DNA of 64,000 nucleotides from Saccharicrinis sp963677245 (GTDB taxonomy: Bacteria; Bacteroidota; Bacteroidia; Bacteroidales; Marinilabiliaceae): contig OY781921.1 in NCBI GenBank assembly GCA_963677245.1, positions 3,162,001 to 3,226,000 on the forward strand, written 5' to 3'. The notes under the pieces are model-generated. The model made no database searches and had not been told where the DNA came from. It worked only from the letters and a program-made list of their open reading frames with translations. How positions within the stretch are numbered: position 1 is the first letter of the stretch; each line of letters starts with the position of its first letter. This document shows positions 27,681-36,369 of the stretch, piece by piece. Position numbers and translations under genes: made by a program.

Positions 27681-29216
27681 ATGCCAATTCTAAATTCGAT
27701 TATATCTCTTGTTAATATTAGAAGGCTATCACAAATAGAACATTTCAAAACGAACCCCGAAGAGGTTCAACAAGAGCAAATCTTTCACCTTATAAAAACT
27801 GCCAAAAACACGGAAATCGGTAAGTACTATGATTTCGCTTCGATAAAAACCATTAAAGATTTTCAAGAGCGTGTTCCTGTTCAAAAATATGAACAAATGG
27901 AAACGGTCATTAATAAAATCAGGCACGGTGACAGAAATGTACTTTGGCCTGGCGAAACCAAATGGTTTGCTAAATCATCCGGGACCACATCTTCCAAAAG
28001 TAAATTTATACCCGTTTCTAAAGAATCTTTAGAAGATTGCCATTTTAGAGGAGGTAAAGATGTACTGGCCATATACAATCACTTGTATCCTGAAACCGAA
28101 TTGTTTTCGGGCAAAGGCCTAACCTTAGGAGGAAGTCAGCAACTTAACAAATACAATCGCGATTCCTTTTACGGTGATCTATCTGCCATCTTAATTGGAA
28201 ACCTGCCATTCTGGGTAAACTTTATCCGAACTCCGGATCAATCTATTGCCTTGTTGGACAAATGGGAAGAGAAACTGGTAAAAATGACAGAAGCTACTAT
28301 TCATGAAAACGTAACTTCTTTAACTGGTGTTCCTTCCTGGTTTATGGTTTTAATTAAATATATGCTTGAATATTCCGGCAAAAGCAATCTGTTGGAGATT
28401 TGGCCTAACCTGGAATTATTTATTCATGGCGGCATTAATTTTGGTCCTTATCGAGAACAATACAAAAAATTAATTCCTTCTGATAAAATGCATTATATGG
28501 AAACTTATAATGCCAGTGAAGGTTTCTTTGCCATACAAGACGATCCCTCTTCTTCTTCGATGTTGTTGATGTTAGATTATGGTATTTTCTATGAGTTTAT
28601 TCCAATGGATGAATGGGGTAAAGACTATCCTAAAGCGCTAACAGTTGACGAAGTAGAATTAAATACAAACTACGCTATTGTGATTTCAACCAATGGTGGA
28701 TTATGGAGGTATGTAGTTGGCGATACTGTAAAGTTTACTTCTAAAAATCCTCATAAAATATTAATTACCGGAAGAACAAAGCATTTTATCAATGCTTTTG
28801 GCGAAGAACTGATTGTTGATAATTCAAATAAAGCCATTGAGATTGCCTGCTCAAAAACCGACGCCGTTATAAAAGATTATACTGCGGCTCCAATGTATAT
28901 GAGTACAGAGGCTAAGGGTCGTCACCAATGGATTATTGAGTTCGAAAAAATGCCTGATAATATAGATCATTTTACCAATGAACTAGATTTGCAATTGCAG
29001 GCTTTAAACTCAGATTACGAAGCCAAAAGATACAAGAATATTACCCTTGAAGCACCTGTAATTGAAATAGCTCGTAGAAACCTGTTTTTTGACTGGCTGA
29101 AAAAACATAACAAGTTAGGTGGTCAAAATAAAGTGCCGAGGTTAAGTAACAATAGAGACTTAATTGAAGAGCTTTTAATCATTAATCAAAAAACAGACGA
29201 GGATAAGCAAAATTAA
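27681..29216 (+). CDS. GH3-family (auxin-responsive promoter family) acyl-adenylate protein
   Basis: The 511-aa protein matches the GH3 fold of ANL-type adenylating enzymes. It has FAKSSGTTSSKSKFIPVS (ATP-binding P-loop-like motif near residue 95), YNASEGFFAIQDD near 275 and LWRYVVGDTVKF near 345. Plant GH3 enzymes join amino acids to auxin or jasmonate. The bacterial members have no agreed substrate. It is 64 bp upstream of the deoxynucleoside kinase gene, which has its own -7 element. The family call is firm, but function is open. Confidence 0.88.
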   Translation: MPILNSIISLVNIRRLSQIEHFKTNPEEVQQEQIFHLIKTAKNTEIGKYYDFASIKTIKDFQERVPVQKYEQMETVINKIRHGDRNVLWPGETKWFAKSSGTTSSKSKFIPVSKESLEDCHFRGGKDVLAIYNHLYPETELFSGKGLTLGGSQQLNKYNRDSFYGDLSAILIGNLPFWVNFIRTPDQSIALLDKWEEKLVKMTEATIHENVTSLTGVPSWFMVLIKYMLEYSGKSNLLEIWPNLELFIHGGINFGPYREQYKKLIPSDKMHYMETYNASEGFFAIQDDPSSSSMLLMLDYGIFYEFIPMDEWGKDYPKALTVDEVELNTNYAIVISTNGGLWRYVVGDTVKFTSKNPHKILITGRTKHFINAFGEELIVDNSNKAIEIACSKTDAVIKDYTAAPMYMSTEAKGRHQWIIEFEKMPDNIDHFTNELDLQLQALNSDYEAKRYKNITLEAPVIEIARRNLFFDWLKKHNKLGGQNKVPRLSNNRDLIEELLIINQKTDEDKQN

Positions 29217-29239
29217 ATATTCTTATCCTTCCATTTTTA

Positions 29240-29247
29240 TACTTTTG
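29240..29247 (+). promoter_or_regulatory. -7 element upstream of the dNK gene
   Basis: TACTTTTG, a full TAnnTTTG match 33 bp before the ATG. There is no clear TTG at 19-bp spacing. Confidence 0.5.
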
Positions 29248-29280
29248 CGTCTGTTTTAAACTCAAATACATCAACAAAAA

Positions 29281-29895
29281 ATGCATATTGCCATAGCCGG
29301 AAATATTGGATCTGGAAAGACCACTTTAACCACCTTATTATCTAAACACTACGGATGGGATGCCCATTACGAAGAGGTAGATGACAATCCTTATTTGGCC
29401 GATTTTTACGAAGACATGCAGCGTTGGGCATTTAACCTTCAAATTTATTTCCTAAACAGCAGGTTTTCTCAGGTCAACGAAATTCGTAAGCTGGGTAAAA
29501 ACGTAATTCAGGATAGAACTATTTATGAGGATGCCTATATTTTTGCTCCCAACCTATACGATATGGGCTTAATGAGTAAAAGGGACTTTGATAATTATGC
29601 CTCACTTTTTGAATTAATGAGTAGCCTTATTCAAGCTCCTGATTTATTAATTTATTTACGAGCTTCCGTTCCGAAATTGGTTGAGCAAATTCAAATGCGT
29701 GGTCGCGATTACGAAAACAATATTCGTCTTGACTACCTAAAACGTCTAAACGAAAGATATGAAGCCTGGGTTGAACAGTATACCCAAGGAAAACTACTGA
29801 TTGTTAATGTTGACGAGTATAATTTTATTAAAAACAAAACGGACTTAAGCAGCATTATCGATAAAGTGGATACGCACGTAAATGGATTGTTTTAG
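29281..29895 (+). CDS. deoxynucleoside kinase (dNK family)
   Basis: The 204-aa protein has the P-loop GNIGSGKTT at residues 7-15, the EEVDDNPYL block, and the DRTIYEDAYIFA segment (DRS-type motif) that define the dNK/dGK/dCK family. LRASVPKLVEQIQMRGRDYE forms the lid with Arg residues that bind phosphate. It phosphorylates deoxynucleosides for salvage. Together with two dGTPases in this window it could recycle deoxynucleosides released from dNTPs, though only shared pathway logic supports that. Confidence 0.92.
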   Translation: MHIAIAGNIGSGKTTLTTLLSKHYGWDAHYEEVDDNPYLADFYEDMQRWAFNLQIYFLNSRFSQVNEIRKLGKNVIQDRTIYEDAYIFAPNLYDMGLMSKRDFDNYASLFELMSSLIQAPDLLIYLRASVPKLVEQIQMRGRDYENNIRLDYLKRLNERYEAWVEQYTQGKLLIVNVDEYNFIKNKTDLSSIIDKVDTHVNGLF

Positions 29896-29900
29896 TCTAT

Positions 29901-30560
29901 TTATTTATCCCAAAAATATTTAAGCGAAATACTCCAATGATTTTGTTTTCCGTGAGGATTAGTAGTAACCTGATCCTCCGGATGATATTCAGCTGTAATA
30001 TTTGGAATTATCGTATATCTGGTACTTAGCATCAGCATTTCTTTCTTTCCTGTTTCAAATAACACCCCTATTTCTGGTCCGAATCCAGCATGAAACGTCT
30101 TACTTATATAACTGACCGAAGCATCGTTAGTCGAGCCTACATAATTTGAATCAAAATTAAGCATATTACGCAGGTAATATAGACCAAACGAAACTCCCAA
30201 ATAAGGCCTTACCTCCTCCTCGTTTAAATAAAAATTTCCTTGTGCCGATAAGTTAAAGGATTGGTAATTGACATTAATCTCGCCTCTTTGCTCTTGATTC
30301 CAGGTTGTTTTATCTTTTAGAAAATAGGAATAACCGAACTCTGATCCCAACGAAAGAATAGGATTAAAAAACCATAGTGTCCCAATGGAAGCGCCTCCTC
30401 CAACATTGGCTACATCATTAAAACCAAAATTATCAGGTTTAAATCCATCACTTGGTAAATGAGCAGATAATCCACCTCCTAAAAACAATCCTTCCTGAGC
30501 ATTAGATTGCTGGGAAATAAATAACACTGTAAGAAAAAATAAATACGCTTTTTGCTTCAT
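29901..30560 (-). CDS. outer-membrane beta-barrel protein
   Basis: The 219-aa protein has a signal peptide (MKQKAYLFFLTVLFISQQSNAQ) and repeated barrel strands (LGSEFGYSYFL, NLSAQGNFYL, RPYLGVSFGLYYLRNM, GFGPEIGVLFET), ending WSISLKYFWDK. It resembles the OmpW/OprF-like 8- to 10-stranded barrels of Bacteroidota. It is convergent with the dNK gene, with only 5 bp between stops. Function is unknown. Confidence 0.78.
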   Translation of the reverse strand: MKQKAYLFFLTVLFISQQSNAQEGLFLGGGLSAHLPSDGFKPDNFGFNDVANVGGGASIGTLWFFNPILSLGSEFGYSYFLKDKTTWNQEQRGEINVNYQSFNLSAQGNFYLNEEEVRPYLGVSFGLYYLRNMLNFDSNYVGSTNDASVSYISKTFHAGFGPEIGVLFETGKKEMLMLSTRYTIIPNITAEYHPEDQVTTNPHGKQNHWSISLKYFWDK

Positions 30561-30638
30561 ATCTTTGCTAAAATCATGGTGAAGATATAACTTTTTGAGA
30601 ACGTCTAAGGCTCTCTAAAAAATTATTCAAATTATGGT

Positions 30639-30668
30639 TTGTAGTTATTTTAGTTTTGTATATATTTG
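30639..30668 (+). promoter_or_regulatory. promoter of tRNA-Leu
   Basis: TTG at 30639-30641, a 19-bp spacer and TATATTTG at 30661-30668: an exact consensus, 25 bp before the tRNA. Confidence 0.85.
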
Positions 30669-30693
30669 CATCCGCTAAAAAGTTAGCAGCCAC

Positions 30694-30775
30694 GCCCAGG
30701 TGGCGGAATTGGTAGACGCGCTGGTCTCAAACACCAGTGAGGCAACTCGTGCCGGTTCGAGCCCGGCCCTGGGTA
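30694..30775 (+). tRNA. tRNA-Leu (anticodon CAA)
   Basis: The 82-nt class II tRNA has acceptor GCCCAGG paired with CCTGGGT and anticodon stem CTGGT/ACCAG around CTCAAAC (anticodon CAA, reads UUG). A long variable arm (TGAGGCAACTCGT) and T arm GCCGG/CCGGC follow. CCA is not encoded. Confidence 0.97.
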
Positions 30776-30780
30776 CTAAC

Positions 30781-30810
30781 AAAGCCTGATAGATATTCTA
30801 TCAGGCTTTT
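30781..30810 (+). terminator. terminator of tRNA-Leu
   Basis: AAAGCCTGATAG pairs with CTATCAGGCTTT around a short loop just after the tRNA, ending in a T run. Confidence 0.85.
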
Positions 30811-30867
30811 GTGTTTATGATTATTCTCTAATTAACTATTCTACCTGATTTTACAAGTATTAAGCCA

Positions 30868-32337
30868 ATGCAAAAGCTAAAACCAATCATGTTTGTCGGC
30901 ACTGGTTCCGATGTAGGAAAAAGCATTATTAACACGGCTATTTGTCGTATTTTATTGCAAGATGGCTATACGCCCGCTCCTTTTAAGGCACAAAACATGT
31001 CATTAAATAGCTATGCAACTCCTGATGGCCTGGAAATAGGAAGAGCTCAAGCGGTTCAGGCAGAAGCTTGCGGTTTAGCTTGTGAAGTCGAAATGAATCC
31101 GGTTTTACTAAAACCAACCGGTGATGCTGAATCGCAAGTTATTTTACACGGAAAACCCATTGGAAACCAATCTGCCAAAGAATATTTTCTGGGTCAAAAG
31201 AAACAGAATCTTTTTCAGGAAGTGTTGAAGGCTTTTCATATTCTTTCAGATAAATACAACCCCATTGTGTTGGAAGGTGCTGGTAGCATCTCAGAACTAA
31301 ATCTTCGCGATAAAGACATTGTGAATATGCCTATGGCAAAAGCCATTGATGCATGCATCTATTTAATTGCTGATATTGATAAAGGAGGTGTTTTTGCATC
31401 TGTTTACGGATCAATTCAGCTGTTGCCAGAAGATGAACGGAAACTGATTAAAGGAATTGTAATCAATAAATTCAGAGGTGATATTGATCTTTTTGAAGAT
31501 GGAAAGAAAATATTGGAAGAAATTACAGGCGTTCCGGTTGTTGCCGTTATTCCATATTTTAAAGATATCACTATCGAAGAGGAAGATTCAGTAAGTCTTT
31601 TGAAAAAGAATCAGACTGCTATAGCAGGTAAGGTAAATGTAGCTGTCGTTCCTTTAAAACACATGTCAAATTTTACTGATTTTAATCGATTTGCTGAAAT
31701 AAATGAAGTCAATTTATACTTTACAAATACCATTAAAGAATTAGAAAAAGCCGATATCCTGATTATACCAGGTTCTAAAAACACCATTGCAGATATGCAA
31801 TACCTTAATGAAACAGGTTTAGCTAGTCATATTATTAAATGGCACAACGAAGGTAAATCTATTTATGGCATTTGTGGTGGATACCAAATTATGGGTAAAG
31901 AAATTCATGACCCTTTGCACATTGAAAGTAGTGCCGATAAAATAAATGGTCTTGGCATACTTCCCATTATTACTGAAATGACTACTGAAAAGAACAGCAC
32001 CCAATGTCAATTTAATTATCTGGATTATATGGATGACTGTCATGGATACGAAATACATATGGGAACTACATCATTTCTCGAAAAACAAATTCCTGTTGCT
32101 ACGTTGAAAAACGGTATAAATGATGGCTTTAAACTAAATGATAAATGCTGGGGAACATATATACACGGCATTTTTGATAATGCGGTCGTTTTAAAAGATA
32201 TTTTATCTCCTTTTCTTAATAATGAATTGGAAATTATGAATTACCACAGTTTTAAAGATCAGGAATACGATAAACTGGCAAATTTTGTTCGTGAGCATAC
32301 CAATATGGATCAGATTTATAAAGCACTGAAAGAATAG
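30868..32337 (+). CDS. cobQ: cobyric acid synthase
   Basis: Full length at 489 aa. It shows MFVGTGSDVGKSIINTAICRILLQDG (P-loop-like, DRTG/dethiobiotin synthetase-like domain), FKAQNMSLNSYAT and RAQAVQAEACG. The C-terminal class I glutamine amidotransferase domain has the nucleophile Cys in IYGICGGYQIMG and GTYIHGIFDN with the catalytic His. It amidates four side chains of adenosyl-cobyrinic a,c-diamide during B12 synthesis. No other cob genes and no cobalamin riboswitch are seen nearby, so it stands alone here. Confidence 0.95.
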   Translation: MQKLKPIMFVGTGSDVGKSIINTAICRILLQDGYTPAPFKAQNMSLNSYATPDGLEIGRAQAVQAEACGLACEVEMNPVLLKPTGDAESQVILHGKPIGNQSAKEYFLGQKKQNLFQEVLKAFHILSDKYNPIVLEGAGSISELNLRDKDIVNMPMAKAIDACIYLIADIDKGGVFASVYGSIQLLPEDERKLIKGIVINKFRGDIDLFEDGKKILEEITGVPVVAVIPYFKDITIEEEDSVSLLKKNQTAIAGKVNVAVVPLKHMSNFTDFNRFAEINEVNLYFTNTIKELEKADILIIPGSKNTIADMQYLNETGLASHIIKWHNEGKSIYGICGGYQIMGKEIHDPLHIESSADKINGLGILPIITEMTTEKNSTQCQFNYLDYMDDCHGYEIHMGTTSFLEKQIPVATLKNGINDGFKLNDKCWGTYIHGIFDNAVVLKDILSPFLNNELEIMNYHSFKDQEYDKLANFVREHTNMDQIYKALKE

Positions 32338-32980
32338 AAACCTACATAAAAAGAGAAAAGCTAAAGATTCGTTAATCAATAGCTTTTCGGGTCAATTTTG
32401 GAAAACAACTAATTATACTGGAGAAATTAGTCTCTAATTAAAAAAATGGGGTTAAAATAATTGTGTAGTGAAATATTTATAAAAGGGATTTGCTGTGTAT
32501 ACCATAATCATTTCATCGAGTTTATGTGTTGGTTAAACATATATGCCCGACTAATATTCTCAAGAAGTTGATTCCCTTACCATTGACTCTTATAAAATTA
32601 ATAACATTCAAAGCACAAATCAAAATTTAAAGTCATAAAAAACTAAACTTTTTTAATCAATAAGTCTTTAGGTCAATGTTTGTGGTACACCTACAACAAT
32701 CTAACTATTTTCAATGGTATGAATTTATAGTCTATTTTTTACCTCTATAATTTTCACTATTCAACCCATCTGGTATCGTTTTACCATAACCCAAATACGA
32801 ATAAGATTACAATTAGTTTCTAATCGCCTATATTTTAACACGTTCAAGTTGAAACAAATGTATTTTGAAGAGAAATAAATAGGGTAGTGTTTACTAAGAA
32901 ATGATAAGTGCTACAAGCTTTACATTTTCACAATTAACACGCTTTAACTTTTTTTTGTATCGCTTCACTATAATATCCCC
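32338..32980. other. long intergenic region after cobQ
   Basis: About 640 bp without a credible gene. Two loosely similar blocks (TTAATCAATAGCTTTTCGGG at about 32370 and TTTAATCAATAAGTCTTTAG at about 32655, each followed by GTCAAT) look like a diverged direct repeat some 285 bp apart. The rest is AT-rich with nothing recognised. Confidence 0.4.
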
Positions 32981-32994
32981 TACATTTGTAATGT

Positions 32995-33076
32995 AGATTT
33001 TTTTTCATAGATTTAGATTTGGTTAACAAAGCTGATTTTAAGGGTAAAGGATAGATGTTCCATCTATCCTTTTTTT
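32995..33076 (+). ncRNA. possible small RNA of about 75-80 nt
   Basis: A TACATTTG -7 element (32981-32988) is followed, within about 90 bp and with no reading frame between, by a strong terminator. In that terminator GGATAGATG, TTC loop and CATCTATCC run into seven T residues (33049-33076). The terminator faces plus, and the next gene, nadK, is on the other strand. A TTG lies 23 bp upstream of the -7 (longer than the usual 19). A second small hairpin with a T run (CTACATT/AATGTAG) overlaps the promoter. The RNA is inferred only from this promoter-terminator pair. Confidence 0.35.
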
Positions 33077-33100
33077 ATGCTCTTATTGTAGGTATTCTTT

Positions 33101-33982
33101 CTAATAATTTCGTTTATCAGCACCCCACATCAACTTGTTTCTTAAGGTTGAATAGAAATTAATTCCAGGTAAGTCAATAACGTTTATACTAAAGTCAGCT
33201 TTTTGAATATTAAGCTCCAATGATTCTTCAAAAATCCTGCTTCGCGAATCAAGTGTTGCCAGATATTTATCGCCACGTCCTTCAACTTTTAGCGTAATAT
33301 TTAAATGATTCGGTACTACAATAGGTCGAACTGTTAAGTTATGTGGTGCAATTGGAGTAATAACCAAATTTTGTGATTGCGGATGGATAATGGGTCCTCC
33401 AACACTTAAGGAATAAGCTGTTGAACCAATGGCTGTTGCCACTATTAAACCGTCTGCCCAATATGAATTTAAGAATTCTCCATTAAGGTAAGCATGAATG
33501 GTAATCATAGAAGCACTATCTCTTCTGTGCACCGCTAACTCATTTAGCGCAAAATTTAAATCACCAAATAAGTTACTTTCTGTCTTCAACTGCAAAAGAT
33601 CAAGCGAGGAAGTTTTATATTCTCCATTAAAAATATGATCCAATGCAGTATCCATCTCCTCCTGAGCAATATCAGCCAAAAAGCCAAGACGCCCACTATT
33701 AAAACCAACAATTGGAATCCCTGAATCCTGCACTAAAGTAACCGCTTCGAGTATCGTTCCATCTCCTCCAATACTCAAAAAGAAATCGATATCAACCAAA
33801 TCTTCCCGCTTCTCAAAAAAACCTTTTGCCTTTGGTTTAACATCAATATTTCCAACCAAATAATCGTAAAATGGCTTATAAATAAACATCTCCGTATCAT
33901 GCTCATGAAGCTTTCTGAAAAGATTACTGCATGTTACTCTGAATGACTCTGAAAAATTTTTTCCAAAGATGGCTACTCTCAT
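33101..33982 (-). CDS. nadK: NAD kinase
   Basis: The 293-aa protein shows the diagnostic FLSIGGDGTILEAV (GGDG, near residue 77), GFNSGRLGFLADI, NELAVHRRDSASMI, ADGLIVATAIGSTAYSLSVGGPI and PIAPHNLTVRPIVVP. It phosphorylates NAD to NADP with ATP in the cytosol. Its own consensus promoter lies immediately upstream, although it also follows the CBS and BamA genes on the same strand. Confidence 0.96.
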   Translation of the reverse strand: MRVAIFGKNFSESFRVTCSNLFRKLHEHDTEMFIYKPFYDYLVGNIDVKPKAKGFFEKREDLVDIDFFLSIGGDGTILEAVTLVQDSGIPIVGFNSGRLGFLADIAQEEMDTALDHIFNGEYKTSSLDLLQLKTESNLFGDLNFALNELAVHRRDSASMITIHAYLNGEFLNSYWADGLIVATAIGSTAYSLSVGGPIIHPQSQNLVITPIAPHNLTVRPIVVPNHLNITLKVEGRGDKYLATLDSRSRIFEESLELNIQKADFSINVIDLPGINFYSTLRNKLMWGADKRNY

Positions 33983-34006
33983 GGTGCGTTTATATTTTTA
34001 ACATGG

Positions 34007-34036
34007 CAAATGTAAACAGAGTATTGCCGCTGACAA
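34007..34036 (-). promoter_or_regulatory. promoter of nadK
   Basis: On the minus strand TTG (34034-34036), a 19-bp spacer, then TACATTTG (34007-34014), 24 bp before the ATG. It is an exact consensus fit. Confidence 0.8.
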
Positions 34037-34079
34037 AACAATACTATTTAAAACTACATTTCTTTTTTTTCTTAAAAAC

Positions 34080-35513
34080 TTACAATGCTATATCTAAATG
34101 AAAGTAGACTCCAGTGGTCCCAAATTTATTAACCGAGTAATTAATGGATAGTACTTTATCGTAATAGGTAACAAAATCTACACCTACTCCATAACCATAC
34201 AAAAATGTATTACTTAAATTATTTGAAAAATGAGGATTGGATTTATAGGCGTAACCAATATCAGAAAACGCTTTCACATATAATGCATAATGGATTTTTG
34301 AAAACTGATTAAGGCTAATGAAGTTAATATTTGCCGTTTTGGTGGGAATCAGTTCAAAGGCGATTTTTTGTTTTTGAAAAGCAAAACTACTTCCATCGAT
34401 AAGGTTGTATTCGTATCCATTTAAAAACTCATTGTACCCCAGTTCTGTGTTCAATACAAATGGTGTTTGTTCTTTGTTGTTGTATTTCATTGCGGAATTA
34501 ATGCCATAATAAAACCGAGGCCACAGTTTGCCATATTGTTGAAAATTAACAAAGGCTGAGAAATTAGCAAATCGACTGGTCAATAAATTTAAACCATCCT
34601 GCATTAAACTACCCGTAATAAAATGGCCACTTAAAGGATAAACTTTATTATCGCGCTGGTCAAAACTATACATATAAGCCAGATTGATGAAACGCATACT
34701 GGTTTTACCATCTTGTAAATATTCAGGATTCATATGTGCCAAGGTATCTTTTATATGAAATCCATTATACCCTAAGGTAAACTGGTGTCGATGTAAATGA
34801 TGATGTCGGTAAAAGAGAAAGAGTCGCCCAAACCATTTCTGTTGTACAAAGGAATTATCCAGTTTAAATTGTACCGGCTCGTTATTGAATATATTATAGC
34901 TAACCTGGTTATTGGATTGATAAGCAATTGAAGAACCCCAACTGAGTTTATTATTATGATCGGGAGATTTATAAAATAACATAAGCTCATTCAGAAAACC
35001 CATTCTTAGTCTGAATTTGAGGGTTTCGTTCATTCCCCTAAAGTTTTCGCGCTTAATGTAAAAACCATAGTTTACACGGCTCCAATCTCCACTTTCCAGA
35101 AAAGAACTTAAGTTTCTATCGGCCTGTTCAAAAATTGGTAATGCCCAGAGGTACCAGCGTTCATCCACTTTAATTTCAAAGGCAATTTCATCTTTAGAAA
35201 CCAACCAGTAATTAATATACACAAAGTTAAAAAGCGAGGTATTTTCCAGATTTTGACGTGATTGAATTACCACATCATAAAACTCGGTTTTATCTATCCT
35301 ACTTCCTTCTTTAAAAAGAAGCTCATTAAAAATAACTCTGGATTTTGTTTTATGGTTTCCTTGAAGTCGAATTTTTGACACAGTTATTGTGTCATTGGCC
35401 TGAGTAAGGTCAATTAAGGGTACCGATTTATCACGTGCATATATAAAAGACAGACAACAAAATAAATAAAGCAGTACGGTTTTACATCTCTTATCTATTG
35501 TTTTTTTTAACAA
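34080..35513 (-). CDS. BamA/TamA-family outer-membrane protein
   Basis: The 477-aa protein has a hydrophobic leader. A POTRA-like domain at about residues 43-115 follows (VSKIRLQGNHKTKSRVIFNELLFKEG...IDKTEFYDVVIQSRQNLENTSLFNFV). The rest is a C-terminal 16-strand-type barrel ending GVYFHLDIAL. This is the Omp85 layout with a single POTRA domain, shorter than BamA itself (five POTRAs). It may help protein or lipid export at the outer membrane, but the cargo is unknown. It is 15 bp downstream of the CBS gene in the same operon and upstream of nadK, a gene order often seen in Bacteroidota. Confidence 0.82.
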   Translation of the reverse strand: MLKKTIDKRCKTVLLYLFCCLSFIYARDKSVPLIDLTQANDTITVSKIRLQGNHKTKSRVIFNELLFKEGSRIDKTEFYDVVIQSRQNLENTSLFNFVYINYWLVSKDEIAFEIKVDERWYLWALPIFEQADRNLSSFLESGDWSRVNYGFYIKRENFRGMNETLKFRLRMGFLNELMLFYKSPDHNNKLSWGSSIAYQSNNQVSYNIFNNEPVQFKLDNSFVQQKWFGRLFLFYRHHHLHRHQFTLGYNGFHIKDTLAHMNPEYLQDGKTSMRFINLAYMYSFDQRDNKVYPLSGHFITGSLMQDGLNLLTSRFANFSAFVNFQQYGKLWPRFYYGINSAMKYNNKEQTPFVLNTELGYNEFLNGYEYNLIDGSSFAFQKQKIAFELIPTKTANINFISLNQFSKIHYALYVKAFSDIGYAYKSNPHFSNNLSNTFLYGYGVGVDFVTYYDKVLSINYSVNKFGTTGVYFHLDIAL

Positions 35514-35528
35514 CTACACTTTTCTATC

Positions 35529-36194
35529 CTAAATACTCAAATACCTAATTAAGGCATCATAATTTTTCTTTACAACTTCATCAACAGTATCATGTTCTGA
35601 ATATGAGGCAGTCACCCTGTAATCATATCGATCAAAGGCTCTTAGCACCGAGGTAATATCCTCGCGGTTTAGTTTTATCGTAATTTTTAAAGTATCCTCT
35701 ACTTCATCCTGATTAACGTAAAAACTTAGCACTTTCGTATCTGTATCTTCAATAATACGTGCTATTTCCGAAAAGGAATAATCATACGTTGGTACCTCAA
35801 TCTCTACAATTCCTCCAGGTGTATGCACAGCAATTAAATCGGCATAATTCTTTAACAAATCGGTTTGTGTAATTAAACCCTGGTATTCCTTTTTATTATC
35901 CAATACAGGAATGACCGTTAACTGCAATCGTGCAGCCAATTCAATAACCGCATAAATATGCTGATGCTGATAAACAAAAGGAGAAAACAATGATAATTTA
36001 TGATTTCCAAGAGGTTCTTCCGGTTTGTTTAAATCATAAATATCGGTATCGGCAACTAAGCCTAAAAAATCTTTATTATTCACTATTGGTAAGTGAGATA
36101 CACGGAATACCTCCATCCAGTTAAGGGCATCCAATCCGGAATCGGATGTTCTTAATGCAGGTACAATATCTGATATCAAATCTTTTGCTAACAT
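35529..36194 (-). CDS. CBS-domain protein
   Basis: The 221-aa protein has a pair of CBS motifs in its first 125 residues (LISDIVPALRTSDSGLDALNWM...HLPIVNNKDFLGLV and HIYAVIELAARLQLTVIPVLDNKKEYQGLIT). An ACT-like alpha/beta domain follows (GIVEIEVPTYDYSFSEIARIIEDTDTKVLSFYV...ITIKLN). This resembles AcuB-type proteins, which bind adenine nucleotides as sensors. It is the first gene of the CBS-BamA-nadK group, so it may sense adenylate or NAD(P) status; that is inference. Confidence 0.85.
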   Translation of the reverse strand: MLAKDLISDIVPALRTSDSGLDALNWMEVFRVSHLPIVNNKDFLGLVADTDIYDLNKPEEPLGNHKLSLFSPFVYQHQHIYAVIELAARLQLTVIPVLDNKKEYQGLITQTDLLKNYADLIAVHTPGGIVEIEVPTYDYSFSEIARIIEDTDTKVLSFYVNQDEVEDTLKITIKLNREDITSVLRAFDRYDYRVTASYSEHDTVDEVVKKNYDALIRYLSI

Positions 36195-36217
36195 ACTATA
36201 CTTTCAAGAAATACTCT

Positions 36218-36260
36218 TAACTTTGCCCCAAGGAGAGATTTACTGGTTTCTCCTTTTTTT
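36218..36260 (+). promoter_or_regulatory. -7 element followed at once by a terminator-like hairpin, upstream of pdxJ
   Basis: TAACTTTG (36218-36225) fits TAnnTTTG. It is followed by AAGGAGA (36230-36236), a 12-nt loop, TCTCCTT (36249-36255) and a T run to 36260. pdxJ begins 110 bp further on. The arrangement could be an attenuator leader or a very short RNA; no ligand-binding fold is recognised. Confidence 0.4.
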
Positions 36261-36369
36261 ATACGTGTCAGGTAAATTTAGTTTCATATAAAGAAACAAT
36301 CAAGTTATTGATTGGTTTATTTCCTAATTTTAGACTAATAACCTGAGCTTGATGACAAAATAATAAGAA

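Noticed and set aside
30811..30867. Cobalamin riboswitch upstream of cobQ
   Set aside because: Only 57 bp separate the tRNA-Leu terminator from the cobQ ATG, too little for the fold, and no B12-box is seen.
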